From Malachius bipustulatus (Eukaryota > Arthropoda > Insecta > Coleoptera > Melyridae), in assembly GCA_910589415.1 (NCBI GenBank), contig OU342630.1, forward strand, positions 71,668,186-71,732,185: a DNA stretch of 64,000 nucleotides, written 5' to 3'. A program made the position numbers and the translations under genes. Of the stretch, positions 32,586-45,100 are shown piece after piece. Under the pieces are notes generated by a model, which did no database searches, was not told the origin of the DNA, and saw only the letters and a program-made list of their open reading frames with translations. Position 1 is the first letter of the stretch. The number at the start of each line of letters is the position of its first letter.

Positions 32586-35500
32586 AAAAAAAATAAAAAT
32601 TTCTTTAAATACCTAAGATTCATTTCAACCAAGCCGAAATCCCAAACAATAAATAAAAAATTTCAAGGAAGGTTCAAGTTAAAATTTATCAAATCCAAAA
32701 TAAACGCACGCGCTAACACTTTTTGTCTCTCTTGTCATTTAATTTGAATGAAATTAAAATATTTTATCTTTTTTTTAACTTTAACAAACTAAATTTTAAA
32801 AGGTCAATACGTATGTTTTTATTGAAATATGTGACTTTGATGTTATATTTTAACTACGCTGTGCTGTCAAAATAGCAAAATATTATTTGGTATAAGCCGG
32901 AAAAGAATAATACGTGTTCGCAACAAAAAAACAAACATGAATGTTAATTTGTGAAATTTTTGTATTTATTACAAAATTTTGTGAAGTTCTATTTAATACC
33001 TTTTATTGTTAAATAAATAATTATTAAAAGCTTGCTTATACTCACACGGTCGACGCGAAAAAATTCCCTTAATTTATTTACTGAATATTTGAAACTGAAA
33101 AACTCATTCTTATATGAATTTAGAATTTATATCTCTCCTTCTCTGTTACGCTCTCGTTGAATAAATACATAATTCTTTTTAGATACCTAGTACCTACCTA
33201 GGTTTTTATATTTCTTGAATTGCTCTTTTTGCCACTTATTTTTAACCAAAATCTTAACTATTTATTTCAACTATAAGTAAATGCAACAAGGCTTCTAGTC
33301 TATCTTCTTCAAAGTTCTGGGTGGATCAATGCTTCCGAAAAACTAATTTTAAATAAATCGTCCCAATAAAATTCACAGTATTATTTTATTATATTTATTG
33401 TTACTATACACAGACTGTCGAATAGATAACTGAAAATTACTTTAGTTTATATTTTATAAAATTATATTACTGCTTTGTCCTGTAAATGAAACGTGTGCTC
33501 CATCTGTAGTAATTATTATGACTAGGTTCAAATCCATTTTCACTACTTAATGTAATATTAATTATTTGACTTTTTGTTAGATTATCATGGATTCTCCTAT
33601 TTGAACCAGCACATTTTTAGCTAAAAGAATTCCGAATGCTCTAAATTTTTTTATAAGATTGGGCAATGTTTTGCTTCTAAATTACTTTTCACATTATTTA
33701 ACATCCAAAGTCTTCCTAGGAACATTGGCTACATTGGCTTAATATAATTTATAGAATTATAAGTACTTACATAAATGTAGATAAAGAATATATAAAAAAA
33801 AACACATGCCCTACTTTTATGCCTTCTTCTTCTTAAAGTGCCATACCCGAATAACGGGCATAGGCTACCTCTCGTATAATTATGTCCGTGGTGCCGTGGT
33901 GCGCGAGGTATCAGTTCATACAGACAAATGGGTCCCTTCCTTTTAAATAATTTTATACCTACCACCGACCTATAAAACCAGAAATGTAAAATATACCCAC
34001 TTATAACTTCTAAAGGCTGATTTTATAATAAATTTTAGTGAATAAAAAATAATTAACCAGGATAAAAGATTGTAAGTTGCAAAAGAGACGATTGTACAAA
34101 GTAAACATATTAATAATTATTCCAAAATAAATAAAAGATGTGGAATTAAGATCAACTCCTTTATATATTTCTAGCAACATGATCACTTTAAAATTGATGA
34201 TTATCAGTATCTTAGATGCTTAAAAAGCTCAAAGTAGGTATCTACTCTGCAAGACCATTTTTGATCCTGAGCTATACTAGCAGGTTATTATTTAACTCCA
34301 ACTTGAAAATGTTTTTCAAAACCTAAGATTTTAAAATATAAGAGCTTTTTATCATTATCAACTTTTTTTTATATCAATACACTTTTTTGGAATTACCTAA
34401 TGGAGCATATGTAGTTGTTATGTAAATTAGGGCTGTTTTTATTTTATATCCTTATCTGTACTAATAGTAATAACTATTTTTTGTTATGTATTTAAATATC
34501 TTGTTTAAAATTCTATTTTAATTCTTCATATTAGGTCTATTGTTTAAAAGTATTTTTTAATTCATTTTTAAGTTATTGTGGGTAAAATTTTTCCGTCAAT
34601 TAGTTTGCAATACTTTTGTTACAAAAACATATTAAATTTAAACATGAAAAATTTAACTTGTTTGTTGTTAATTTATTAAAAAAAAATAAAAATAAAACTG
34701 TTCAACCCAACAATTAATTTATACAGCAGTATTTTTACTGTGATGTTTCTGATCAATGTCTCCTAATAAAATCATGTTACAGGCCTAATAAATTATTTAA
34801 AAAAAAATTGTGTTTTTCAATAATCCATCCATCATCACTGTATAAGAAGATTTATGAATAATGTAACCCTATTTAGTAAGTAATAGATAAGTTGAAGTAG
34901 TATAGATATATATCTTTATTCAAAAGCATCTGAAGCACATTTATAAACATTAAAAAACTTACAAGAAAAATATATAAAATACAATAATAAATTATGAAGA
35001 AATGCCCTGCACCTCCCTCATATAAGAGACAAAAATTTTACTTAAACAAACATTACATTAGAGAAAAATACATTAAAATAAAAATTTAACACTAAAATCT
35101 AAAAAAGGCAACTTTAATTTTATTTTGATTCAAATAATAATTATTAGTTAATATCTAGTTATTAATAGAAGTCGAAAACATTTTCAAATTTGTGATGTGC
35201 ATAGGTATACATAAGTTATTTGCTTTTATATATTGAACTTTTAATTGGCGTTGTATGCATACTTTAACTTGAAATTTTAAACAGACAATAACTTTAACAG
35301 TATAATATAAAAAAAATATATAATATAAAACAATAAAACATACACACCTCTGAGATTTTAAGGCCACTAATTCTAAATCTGCAATATCAGAAAGACAAAA
35401 TCCTCTCTCCCAGTGTTAATAAATTTTGATTTTCTATCAGCCTGAGAACCAACAGCAGCCTAAAATAATTGTTAGAATTTTCAGAGGATTTTGTCATTTT

Positions 35501-36135
35501 ATAAAATAATGTAATGATCAGAAAATTGACCCCAAATCAAACTAATAATATTCTATAAGAGGTACAGATACCAGTACTTTCTAGAAAAACTGTTATGAGA
35601 AAATATATGTATAGTTCGATGATTTTAGTGAATATAATGTAAGGCAGTTGGTATTGATTATAGCAGTAAATATTTTTCATTTGCAATTGCTTATTATTAT
35701 ACTGGCCCATTTTTCGAAACAGTGTCCCTGATAAAGCCATTTAAGTACGAAATGTTAATTGAGAAGAATTAACTTACAGACTGCTGATTAGTGATTACAT
35801 CGTTATTTTCAGAAAATTTAATAATTTTGTACAGGGCTCCAAATTCCAGAATTACAGAGAATTTAAAAACACAAATTAGTACCCCACAAGTTAGCGATAA
35901 TCCAACCTTGAATTGCAGACACAAATATTCAAACATCAAGCATTTTAATGACAAACGTGAGGCACTCATATTTGAAATGACATGAGCATTTTTCACCCAT
36001 GCTTATATCTTTGGCAGGTACGTGATAATTATTTGTGCGAAAATGATAATATAAGGTGACCAACTACTACAACACTGGCGATAATAGCAGCACTGCAAAG
36101 CTGACGATAATGAACATGATGGAACTGTATGTTTC
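32586..36135. other. AT-rich stretch including the likely annexin 3' UTR
   Basis: The 35.0-36.1 kb part probably contains the 3' UTR of the minus-strand annexin gene; AATAAA-type hexamers on the minus strand are frequent and I cannot choose one. On the minus strand near 35.46 kb a TTATTTTAG acceptor is followed by AAVGSQADRKSKFINTG and a stop. It could be a decayed exon but has no partner. Nothing else supported. Confidence 0.4.
33009..33130. repeat. Dispersed direct repeat, copy 2
   Basis: The matching copy of 30853-30950, with GTCGACGCGAAAAAATTC and AAAACTCATTCTTATATGAA. It lies 2.15 kb to the right, beyond the broken intronless frame. Confidence 0.45.
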
Positions 36136-36186
36136 TTAAGAGACAATGGCCAGCAAAACACGCTTGTAGTCTCCAGATGTGTCACC
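36136..36186 (-). CDS. Annexin exon 5 (C-terminus)
   Basis: Acceptor TTATTCTAG ending at 36187. Sixteen codons [16 protein letters not shown], then TAA at 36138-36136. The same ending is standard for annexins. Drosophila AnxB9 has alternative last exons; I saw no second one here. Confidence 0.88.
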   Translation of the reverse strand, partial: GDTSGDYKRVLLAIVS

Positions 36187-39100
36187 CTAGAATAAAAAAA
36201 ATAATTATTAAAATATCCTGTAAAGCATGACTTCCAATAAATCTTTTTAAACAGACCCTTGCCATAAAAATCAAGTCTATTTAATAATAAAACAATTAAA
36301 ATTAATGTAATTGATAGTACAAGTTCTCAAAGCAAAAAAATAATTTTTTTATGATAATATAAAATCTGGAAAAATATGAATACATACTGTGATCCAAGCC
36401 TCCAAAGACTTCCCAAATTTATCTTGGAATGCTTGTTTGATGTCAGCCAAATCGATTTCAGATCTTGAAACAATAATTCGGATCAAAGTTTTGTCATTTG
36501 TTCCCAAACCAGCCATAGCGTCATGTAGGCGTTCGGCAAAATACCCAACTTTGCTTCTCACACACTTCACTGCAAAGAAAATTTTAATTATCTCTTTATT
36601 AATTTTTCATGGGAAATCGATCATACCTATTCCAAGCAGGCCTTTCTGCATGTCTCCGGAGAATTCCTTCTTGATGATTTCCTCGATATCTTTCCCACTG
36701 AGTCTTTGTACTTCGCCAAAGGTTGCCCTTAATTGCTGGAAACTTCTAGTGACTAGAATAGCGCGGAATTGAGTATCATCAGCGTTTTTGCTATCGGTAG
36801 CGGCGATTAGGGTCTCGGCATCGGCCACTGCTTGAGCCTCATTTACGCCTTGATTTTCATCTCGGTTACCTTGCACCAAGGAAACTAACAATTTCTTGAA
36901 CTGTCCAGATGTGTCTTCTCTTATATCTTTCTCCAAGTTCTTGCCAAACACTACAAAAAAATAGCAATTTGTATTTGTAATTTAGAGAAAGTAGGAGAGG
37001 AAAAACGAAATTAATAAAAATTCTTTGTTAATATTTTGAAGGACACAACCTTCTGAGATGCAACTATATGAGAGATTGTTGCTGAGAGTATCGACCTAGT
37101 AGGAATACTTTTGGCTACTCTTATTAAGGGTGTGTATGCAGTATTTTGAAAACTCAATAAATGCACTATTCTATTTGCAATAACATTTTTTGATTAATTT
37201 GACAAAAAATCATGCAAAAAATTATTTAGAAATGCGTAGTTTTTGTAAAAGAAAATATGATTTTTTAATTTTTTTTATCAGATCAAAGACTATCAGACCT
37301 ATTCCATTACTATCCCGTAATTTCAGATGTAATTGTTTTGTCATCATTATTACTGTATTTTAGTTTTCTTTGAGATATAGACGAAACTGCAGTTGAATTA
37401 AATTTAGACTCAGTAAGCCCATTAAAGCTAATAATAGATGTAATATCTCAAGCAATTAAATTGAGTAACAAGAGCTGGAATTAAGTGAAGAGTTCATATG
37501 GTGAATAGAAAGTGAAAACAAGTCTACAGCTGTTAATTTTCCCTTTTTACTTTGTGATATTTTTGTTATTGTGATAAGGGCACTTGAAGTAATCATATCC
37601 ATGGTGTGCGATAGGGAGGTGTCATTTCATCTTAATTCAAAATTTCATCTTATAAAGAGGAAATAAAGAATAAAATTGTTGCAAGAATTGTTTCTGACAG
37701 AATTGATCTTCCCTAACTAACCAAAACAATTTTTGTTGCAACTTAACAAGGGAAAAAGACTTCTTTCATTAAATTAAGAATTGATCCTCTCACATGGACT
37801 TCTTAAGAGAACCTACTATAGTTTGAAACAATGATCTTTCTTACCCTGAGTCCTAATAAGTACTAGGGCCGTAACCCTTGCCACGAAAAACCCCATAACA
37901 AACAAACCTCCTCAACACAAACCTCCTCAGAGTTCAATAAAATATGTGTTAGGTAGGTGTTAAAAAATATATATATATAAATCGGACTCACTGTTCTCAT
38001 AGAATTGAATAATGGTCCTGATTCCGTAGTTGGAGAGCGTGCAAAGGATCTCGACGATGGCCTCCTCGTCTGTACCAAGTCCGGCGACGGCGTCGTGCAA
38101 CTCCTTCGCGTAGAACTGGGGCAGCGGCGTCATGAGGGCGACGATCACGTCCTCGAACTTGCCGCCCAGTTCGCTCTTCAGGTCGGCGATGAGGTCCTTC
38201 CCGTACTGTGTCTTGTAGGTCTCGGCGATCTCAAGACGTTGCACGATGCCGCGTCTGGCCAGCACGTCGATGATGGCTTTCTCATCGGTGCCGAATCCTT
38301 TCATCGCTTTTTTCAGGGTGGCCGCATCAGCCACGGGGTCGAACGGATCGGCTGGGTACACTGTTGGAGTGCACTGCAATCAGAAGAGTAAATGTTTTTA
38401 TAACCTATTTTTGCTTTTATGCGAAAATAAAAAAAGTATTAGTGAGAAAATACATTTCTCTAAGAATAAGATGAAGATCTATTTAATGCTTTATTTTATG
38501 CAAACTGCCCAATATTATCTTATGAATAAGAAATATATAAAGCTTTCAAATATAATAGACCGGAATTTGGCTGTAACATTTGTAATTATAGTCAATTGTG
38601 CAGTCAACAATGAGGTCAGGCGTTACGTGCAGCAGAGAATGATACTCCTGATTGAACGTAACAAGATGTAACTTTTTGAGTAAACAAGTCAGAATAGGTA
38701 CATCGTTCTCTTAAAAAAAAATCGCATAAGAGGTAGAGACTCTTTTTTTCAAAGTCATTACATTACTTGCTGAAAGAAGAACTCAAGGACAAACTCAAAG
38801 AACACCTTTTTCACCAAAATGGCACGAACCCGGTTTCGTCCATCTTGGTATTGCCTGTGAAACTCAGTAGACTTTAAGGTGTTGCTGTTTTTGCAAACTT
38901 TTCGACATCCTGCAGAATCCATCAATCATATTATTGTCAATGAATGTCCGTTAACTAAATTTGCTGGACATTTTAAAGCAATTCGTTAAATTTCCACAGA
39001 AATAATTAATAGACTGGTTACAGAAGTTAAAACTCTTGTAAACAAAATCTACATTAACAGCCAGACAACCTCAGTCCGGATGTTGTAAAGTGATTGGAAA

Positions 39101-42100
39101 CTTGGAAACTCGGAAGTCTCCAGCGCGGCACATTTACGACCGTTTTATTACGACAGCCTGCCATAAACTTGTTACATCATTCAAAAATCTGTATTTTTTA
39201 TAACTTGATTCACACATATTGTGATTGAAGTATTTGCAAAATATCACTTCATCCTCCTTTGCGCCTGGTATGGTTCTGAGAAGAAAATTCCGGATCATAT
39301 TTGAAGCACGTAGTAGTGGAATTTAAAAAAAAAATTAAAATGGATAAATACAAGTGAAATTAATGACAGATCTTAGTAGTTTTTTTGGATTTAAAGCCTA
39401 TACCTAAGCCATTGTCTGATTTTAGTTAGAAGGATACAGGGTGTAAGTTCAAGATATAACTGCTCTTATGTCATGCTTACTCTTCATTGTTTCTTGGAGG
39501 TCATTTTGATTAAATTAAATTCTGACCTTTTAAACTAAATTTAAAATTACGTCTTACGAACCACTTCCACGATGAGTGCTTGAAACATTTTATTAAAAAA
39601 AAAAAAAACCGAAAACAATAATGGTCTTTCTTTAATGTATTCATTATTATACCTGGATATGCAATTAGGTATAATTATACTTTAATGACACTGCATTTGA
39701 ATCAGAACAGATTTATTACATTCTCAGCGTTCAACAGAATGACGTAACATGTTATAATTCCGTTCCGAAACTTAGAATACAAAATCAGGTAACTCCAGAA
39801 ACAAAAAAAAAAACAATGAATTGAAAACAAGTGTCATGAAAAACTTGAAATAAGAATCAGGTTTTAATATTGTACTTATTGATACCATAGAGCACCTCAG
39901 AAATAGCTCTTCTTCGAAGAGTTTCCCATTTCCTGTCGAGTCCTGCCCACAGACTCGTTCCAGTTTTCCCCTGAAAGAAAAAATTTCCTATTCGCCGAAT
40001 AAAATGCTCTATTAGATTGATTTAGTCACACCACCCAATCGTTACTTATACAAAGAGACATAGGTAAGTAAGTTATTCATAAGTGAAAAGGTGACTACAA
40101 AAAATGTGTTAATAAAAATGATAATTAGCACATAAATTCTAATTATTGGTCCGAAACATTTGATATAATAATGCTATGATTGTCCCGAACTGTTTGATGC
40201 AATAAACCCTAATCGAGACATTTGAAGTTAATGAAGCCATTAGTATAGTACATATCTACGTGAATAATTATTCCATTACATCATCGAACAGGATGATTTA
40301 ATCGACGATGACTGGGAGGCGAGCTGGGAGGTTGTTGGACAGCCACTCCAGTCTAGGCAAGGTGAAAGTATTGCAAACATGATAACCTTAATAGATCGAC
40401 CAACTCATGAACGACGACCTACAATAATTGTTATTCACAATGCACTCTGCTCTATGAATGCACATACCTTCTAACTGTAGGTACAGAACGCTGGCGTAAT
40501 GACTTTGGATGGGGGAACATCAAAAATAGAATTATTGTATGTTTATGAAACTAGACGGGAGTTTCGAATTTGGGTTACAGAAGGACATGTTCACATTGTC
40601 ATGGTATGCTATATTAGTATGTGAAATTAGCATGCTTTAATCCTTCTAATAATGACCTAAACTTATGACGTCACTTGATGCTCCACGAATAGTAATTAAC
40701 TACGAATTACAAGAAATATGATTTGATAATAATAATTATTATAACAATCACTTCACAAGTAGATTACTTTTTTATAAAATAAATGAAAAAGCACTTTCAG
40801 GGTTACAATCAATTAACCTGCTTGACGAGCCGCTACTGTTTATAAGCTAATTTGCTCCTGAGACAGTACTGTTATAAATGCAGTTTTTGATCTCTTTCTA
40901 TAAAGATTTCAACACACCAACACCAAACAAACTCAATCTTAGACTTCACAAACATTTACTATTTCCACGATTTATTGATTTTACATTTTCTTGATCCATA
41001 TAGTAAATCTAGTAGTAAAAACGACTGGAATTCTATAGAATAATGCCTCGAAATGACTCTGAAGATGGTAAGTATATGTACCTGTCTGTTGGAATATGTG
41101 TAGAGTTCTCAGATATGTAACAGGGATGTTTGAGCCTAGTTAAGTACATAGTTGTTTTATCAAAATTTATGAAACTCCGAGAGGACTTCAAGCTTTCCAA
41201 ACATGTATATGCTCTAAAACTTACCCCTTGGGAGTTACTTCCCTAGAGAACTGTGTAGAGTAAACTTCAGATGTAAACCCCCAGAGACCTTTTTTAGATT
41301 TTCTTACGAAACTTGTCATGTGAGCCATCAACTAGGTACACGAGAAGTAATCAAATACTGTCGCTATTATTATCGATTTTAGAAAAGTCTTTTCATGAGG
41401 ATGACTCAAAAAAAGGAAGGCATTTAGATGCAGAAAGAATCGAGCCATCTATTTTTTCCCGATCACGCAGGGGACTCGTAAACCAAAACCTGCATATTGT
41501 GATCCCACATGAAAAAATTATTAGGGTTACCCTGGAAGCCATGTAAGCCAAGTCACAATAATAATTTCTATAAATCGTCGATTTTATTTTTAAAATCTTG
41601 CGTTACGCTTGTTACTCGGCTAGTTACGACATCGCGGCCCAATACAGTGTGTACATAAAGTTTGCTTTGAACAAAATTCATAATTCCTAAATCTGATCTT
41701 TCTATGGAAATTGCTTTAACGTCAGGTGGATTTTTTATTTTTTTTTTTAATGACATCTTCTGATGTGTAATATATTAATATTAATATGACGTCATTGGTT
41801 TTTGGTTAATGATTTCATCATATTTTTTTTAAATGGCAACCGCGTACTTGCATGTATTGCGATACAACGTTGCAAGGTCTTTAGGTCTTTTTATGGAAAA
41901 TATTATTCGCTAAATTAAAAAAAAAATGCGAAAAAAATTAATTTTTTAGGTCATGATATAGGAAGAACATTTTCTTATCTTACCTATGATACTTTTAAGG
42001 ATTTAAGGCTAGTTGAAAATTTGTAACTGATGCCGTAACTGTTCAAGTCGTTGCGCAGTGAAGTTGACACACACCCCTAAGTGAAAATTTTTATAAAATT

Positions 42101-45100
42101 CAAACGGCATCCGTTTGTCCACGACTTGTCCACGTTTGTCCACCCTTAAAAATTCCCATATGGTGTTGGCTGCTGAAAATTTTCTTAATTTGGTCATACT
42201 TTTCTTTAAGGGGGGGGGGGGGGTCTTTGAACGAAAATTTCTGGTAGACAAGCGTGGACAAATGATGGACGTTTGTTCAATCCCGTTTGAAAATTCATGA
42301 AATACATTAAACTGGGCGTAAATTCATGAAAAATCTGACCAATTAATAAAGCAGTCAGACGTCCATAACTACTTCACACGTGGCGCGGACGACATTCGGA
42401 CAGATCGCTTCAGATTGACAAGATCGCGGAAGAATAGTTTAAATTATGGACTCTATAATGCACTGCCTAGATGTGTAAGGCTTCTTGACGCCAACAGGTT
42501 CAAAAGTACGCTCAGATCCTATCTCCTAAGCCACTGCTTTTACTCAATTAATGAATATTTGGACGAGGTGGTCTGTTGGGACGGCGCTCACCGATGTGCA
42601 TATGACCTGAAACTTTGACTTGTTTTTATTGTTGTTTTATACACTATTATGTCTAGTTTTCTGTGTTTTATTATTGTATATGTTTTATTTTCTCGATGTA
42701 CACTACATTTTGTTAGATTGTATATGTGTGATTAGGTACATTGTACTAATATTTGTGCGCATGTAGTACGCCTTGACTTGCTACAAACATAATTTTATGT
42801 ATACGTGGTCAAATAAAGATAATCTAATCTAATCTAATCTATTTACAACAGCAGAAAGAGTAGAATCCAGACAACTTATATGGTATATAATGAGGATGGA
42901 CGAGACGAGATGGCCAAAGAGAGCCTTGATGTACACACCACAAAAGAGAAGAAGAGGAAGACCGACAACACAATGGAGAGAAGGGATCTAAAAATGTATG
43001 AGAGATCGAGCTCTTAAGGACGATGACTGGAAGAATAGGGACAAAAATTGGCGATCGAAATGCGGGATGCGGCACAGGCTGAAGGACCCCTGCTTATTAT
43101 TATATTACATTTGTTCATGGGGGTGCTAGTGTCAATTTTTTTTTAATATTTTAACCTTTTTTGAAGGGTGGACAAACGAAAATTTTAGTTGGACAAACAT
43201 GGAAAAATCGTGTAGAAACGGATGCCGTTTGAATTTTATAGAAATTCGGATTCGGTGCTGCTGTCAATTTTTTTTTAATTTGTTCATGACTGTTCTTTGA
43301 GGGAGGAAGGACGAACAGTAATTTTGGATGGATAAGCATGGACAAATCGGGGACAAACGTTTGAATTTTATAAAAACTCGAATTTGGTGCTGCTGTCAAT
43401 TTTTTTTATTTGATCATAACATTTTTTTGGGGGGCGGGGGCAAACGAAAATTTTGGTTGGAAAAATCGTGGACAAAAATCAAACCTGGACAAATCGTGGA
43501 CAAACAAATTCTGTTTGCATATTATAAAAATGTCCACTTAGGGGGTGCCAATTCATGAGCTTAAAGTCGTCTAGTTCTAATTTTTAGGAAAAATGTGACA
43601 AAGTATCTACTAAATAGTTGGGTTCCAACCATTTGCGATCCCAACCATCTCACTTTAAAACTAGGTGGTTGTAATAAAAATGTCTTCACTCTTCCCATTC
43701 AGGATTCTCCAGTTGGTAGAATGTACCTATATAGGTAAATGCTTCTTTTATAAGAGAAAAATAATTTATACTCATTTCCCCAAAAGAACAAATGATCAAA
43801 CAGGATATTTGTCCAAAAATATCAGATCCTATCTTTATACCAATTAGACGAAGACATTAATCATCATTTTCTGTGACCTTTAGATTACCAATTTGCGGTA
43901 ATAAATATTTCAAAGGGCTAAGAATCGCAGTCGAAGGGCAGCAAGGTCATCTACTCACAACATATAAAACTATTTAATAAAGTTCAGGCAGTTTATAATT
44001 ATTTTTACAAGATCTTCCTGATATTTGCCCCAACTTTTTCAATTTTACTACCACAAATTACATTTAAGAATTAGACCTAAAAATAGCACACACCTATTTT
44101 AATTAAAAAGGTGAACCTGTTTCTTTGGTTAATTCTCTGGATTGAGTGATTAATTTTTAAACCTTCATACCTTCAATATCTAAAAAGTAAGACTGACCAC
44201 AGAGCTGAGAAAATAACTTTATTACAGTTTACGTTTATAGAATTCACGAAATACACAACTTTTGCTGTAACTTCTAACAATTTTTTATCTATTTATTCAT
44301 TCATTAGTAGGTATCATTTTTTATCAGTTACATCAGAAACAATCGGCTTATGGTATGGGAAGATATGGGAAATATGAAACATTGTCTTGAAGTTAAATTT
44401 TCAAAATACTGCGAGAAAGCTGCATCGGTAGTAGTTTGTAGTGTCATATCGCGTTGTAGTGGGTTGAGTACAGCCCACTGGTAGCATAATACTTTTTTCC
44501 TATAACTATTATAATGTCATCAATTCACTAGCTCGCTCTACCCATAGCTATGTTCTTGCTAAGTACAAAGTCCTAATCTAATACGATCATGTTTAATAAC
44601 TCCTTGATTCCCAAATAATATGCAATAATAATCACTATTCTGCTCTTAAAATAGCAAGTCATTCCGAAGATATAAATTTTTATATCAGGGCTATTAAAAT
44701 AAGGTTACCATGCAGTCACCAGAGACACCAACAACAAAGATATTTTTCCAGCAATTTAAATCCTGTTGTTAGTATCTGATGTAAAGTTTCAGTTCTACCT
44801 TCTGAGAAAATTTTGTGACCAATTAAATTCAATTTGAAAAACATCATCATAGGTCAACAGAAATTGATAAACAATACTCTCAATGTCAGGTATGTACTTG
44901 TAATAATCAAGTACTTATTTGACTAGAGATACCTACATTCGGGTGCAATAGGTGAAGGTAAGAGTACTTAAATATAGAAGTTATGCGTTTTAATAGTCGT
45001 GACAAGTTTAGTGCTAGCATGAAAATACTTTTATAGTATGTATTGACCTGGTTCTCTGTGAAAATTAGGTTTACCTATTTTCACACAACCCATATTTACT

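Larger units (their letters stand above)
42060..43545. repeat. Foldback element with internal minisatellite, split by non-LTR tails
   Basis: Left part (about 42060-42240) contains CCCCTAAGTGAAAATTTTTA and TTTGTCCACGACTTGTCCA. Right part (to about 43545) ends with the complementary TGGACAAATCGTGGACAAA and CCACTTAGGGGGTGCC. A 14-G run is at 42213. Between the arms sit two unrelated retrotransposon tails, so the foldback is older than they are. Confidence 0.55.

Noticed and set aside
33520..33545. GGTTCAAATCC as a tRNA T-arm
   Set aside because: No acceptor stem, D-arm or anticodon arm can be built around it.
38005..38391. 128-codon + strand frame
   Set aside because: Antisense shadow of annexin exon 2.
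38820..38860. Minus-strand GGACGAAACC as a hammerhead core
   Set aside because: No CTGANGA at the right distance and no stem II partner.
40288..40470. Open + strand stretch reading [15 protein letters not shown]
   Set aside because: The only support is a weak CATCGAACAG acceptor. No start codon, donor or partner exon.
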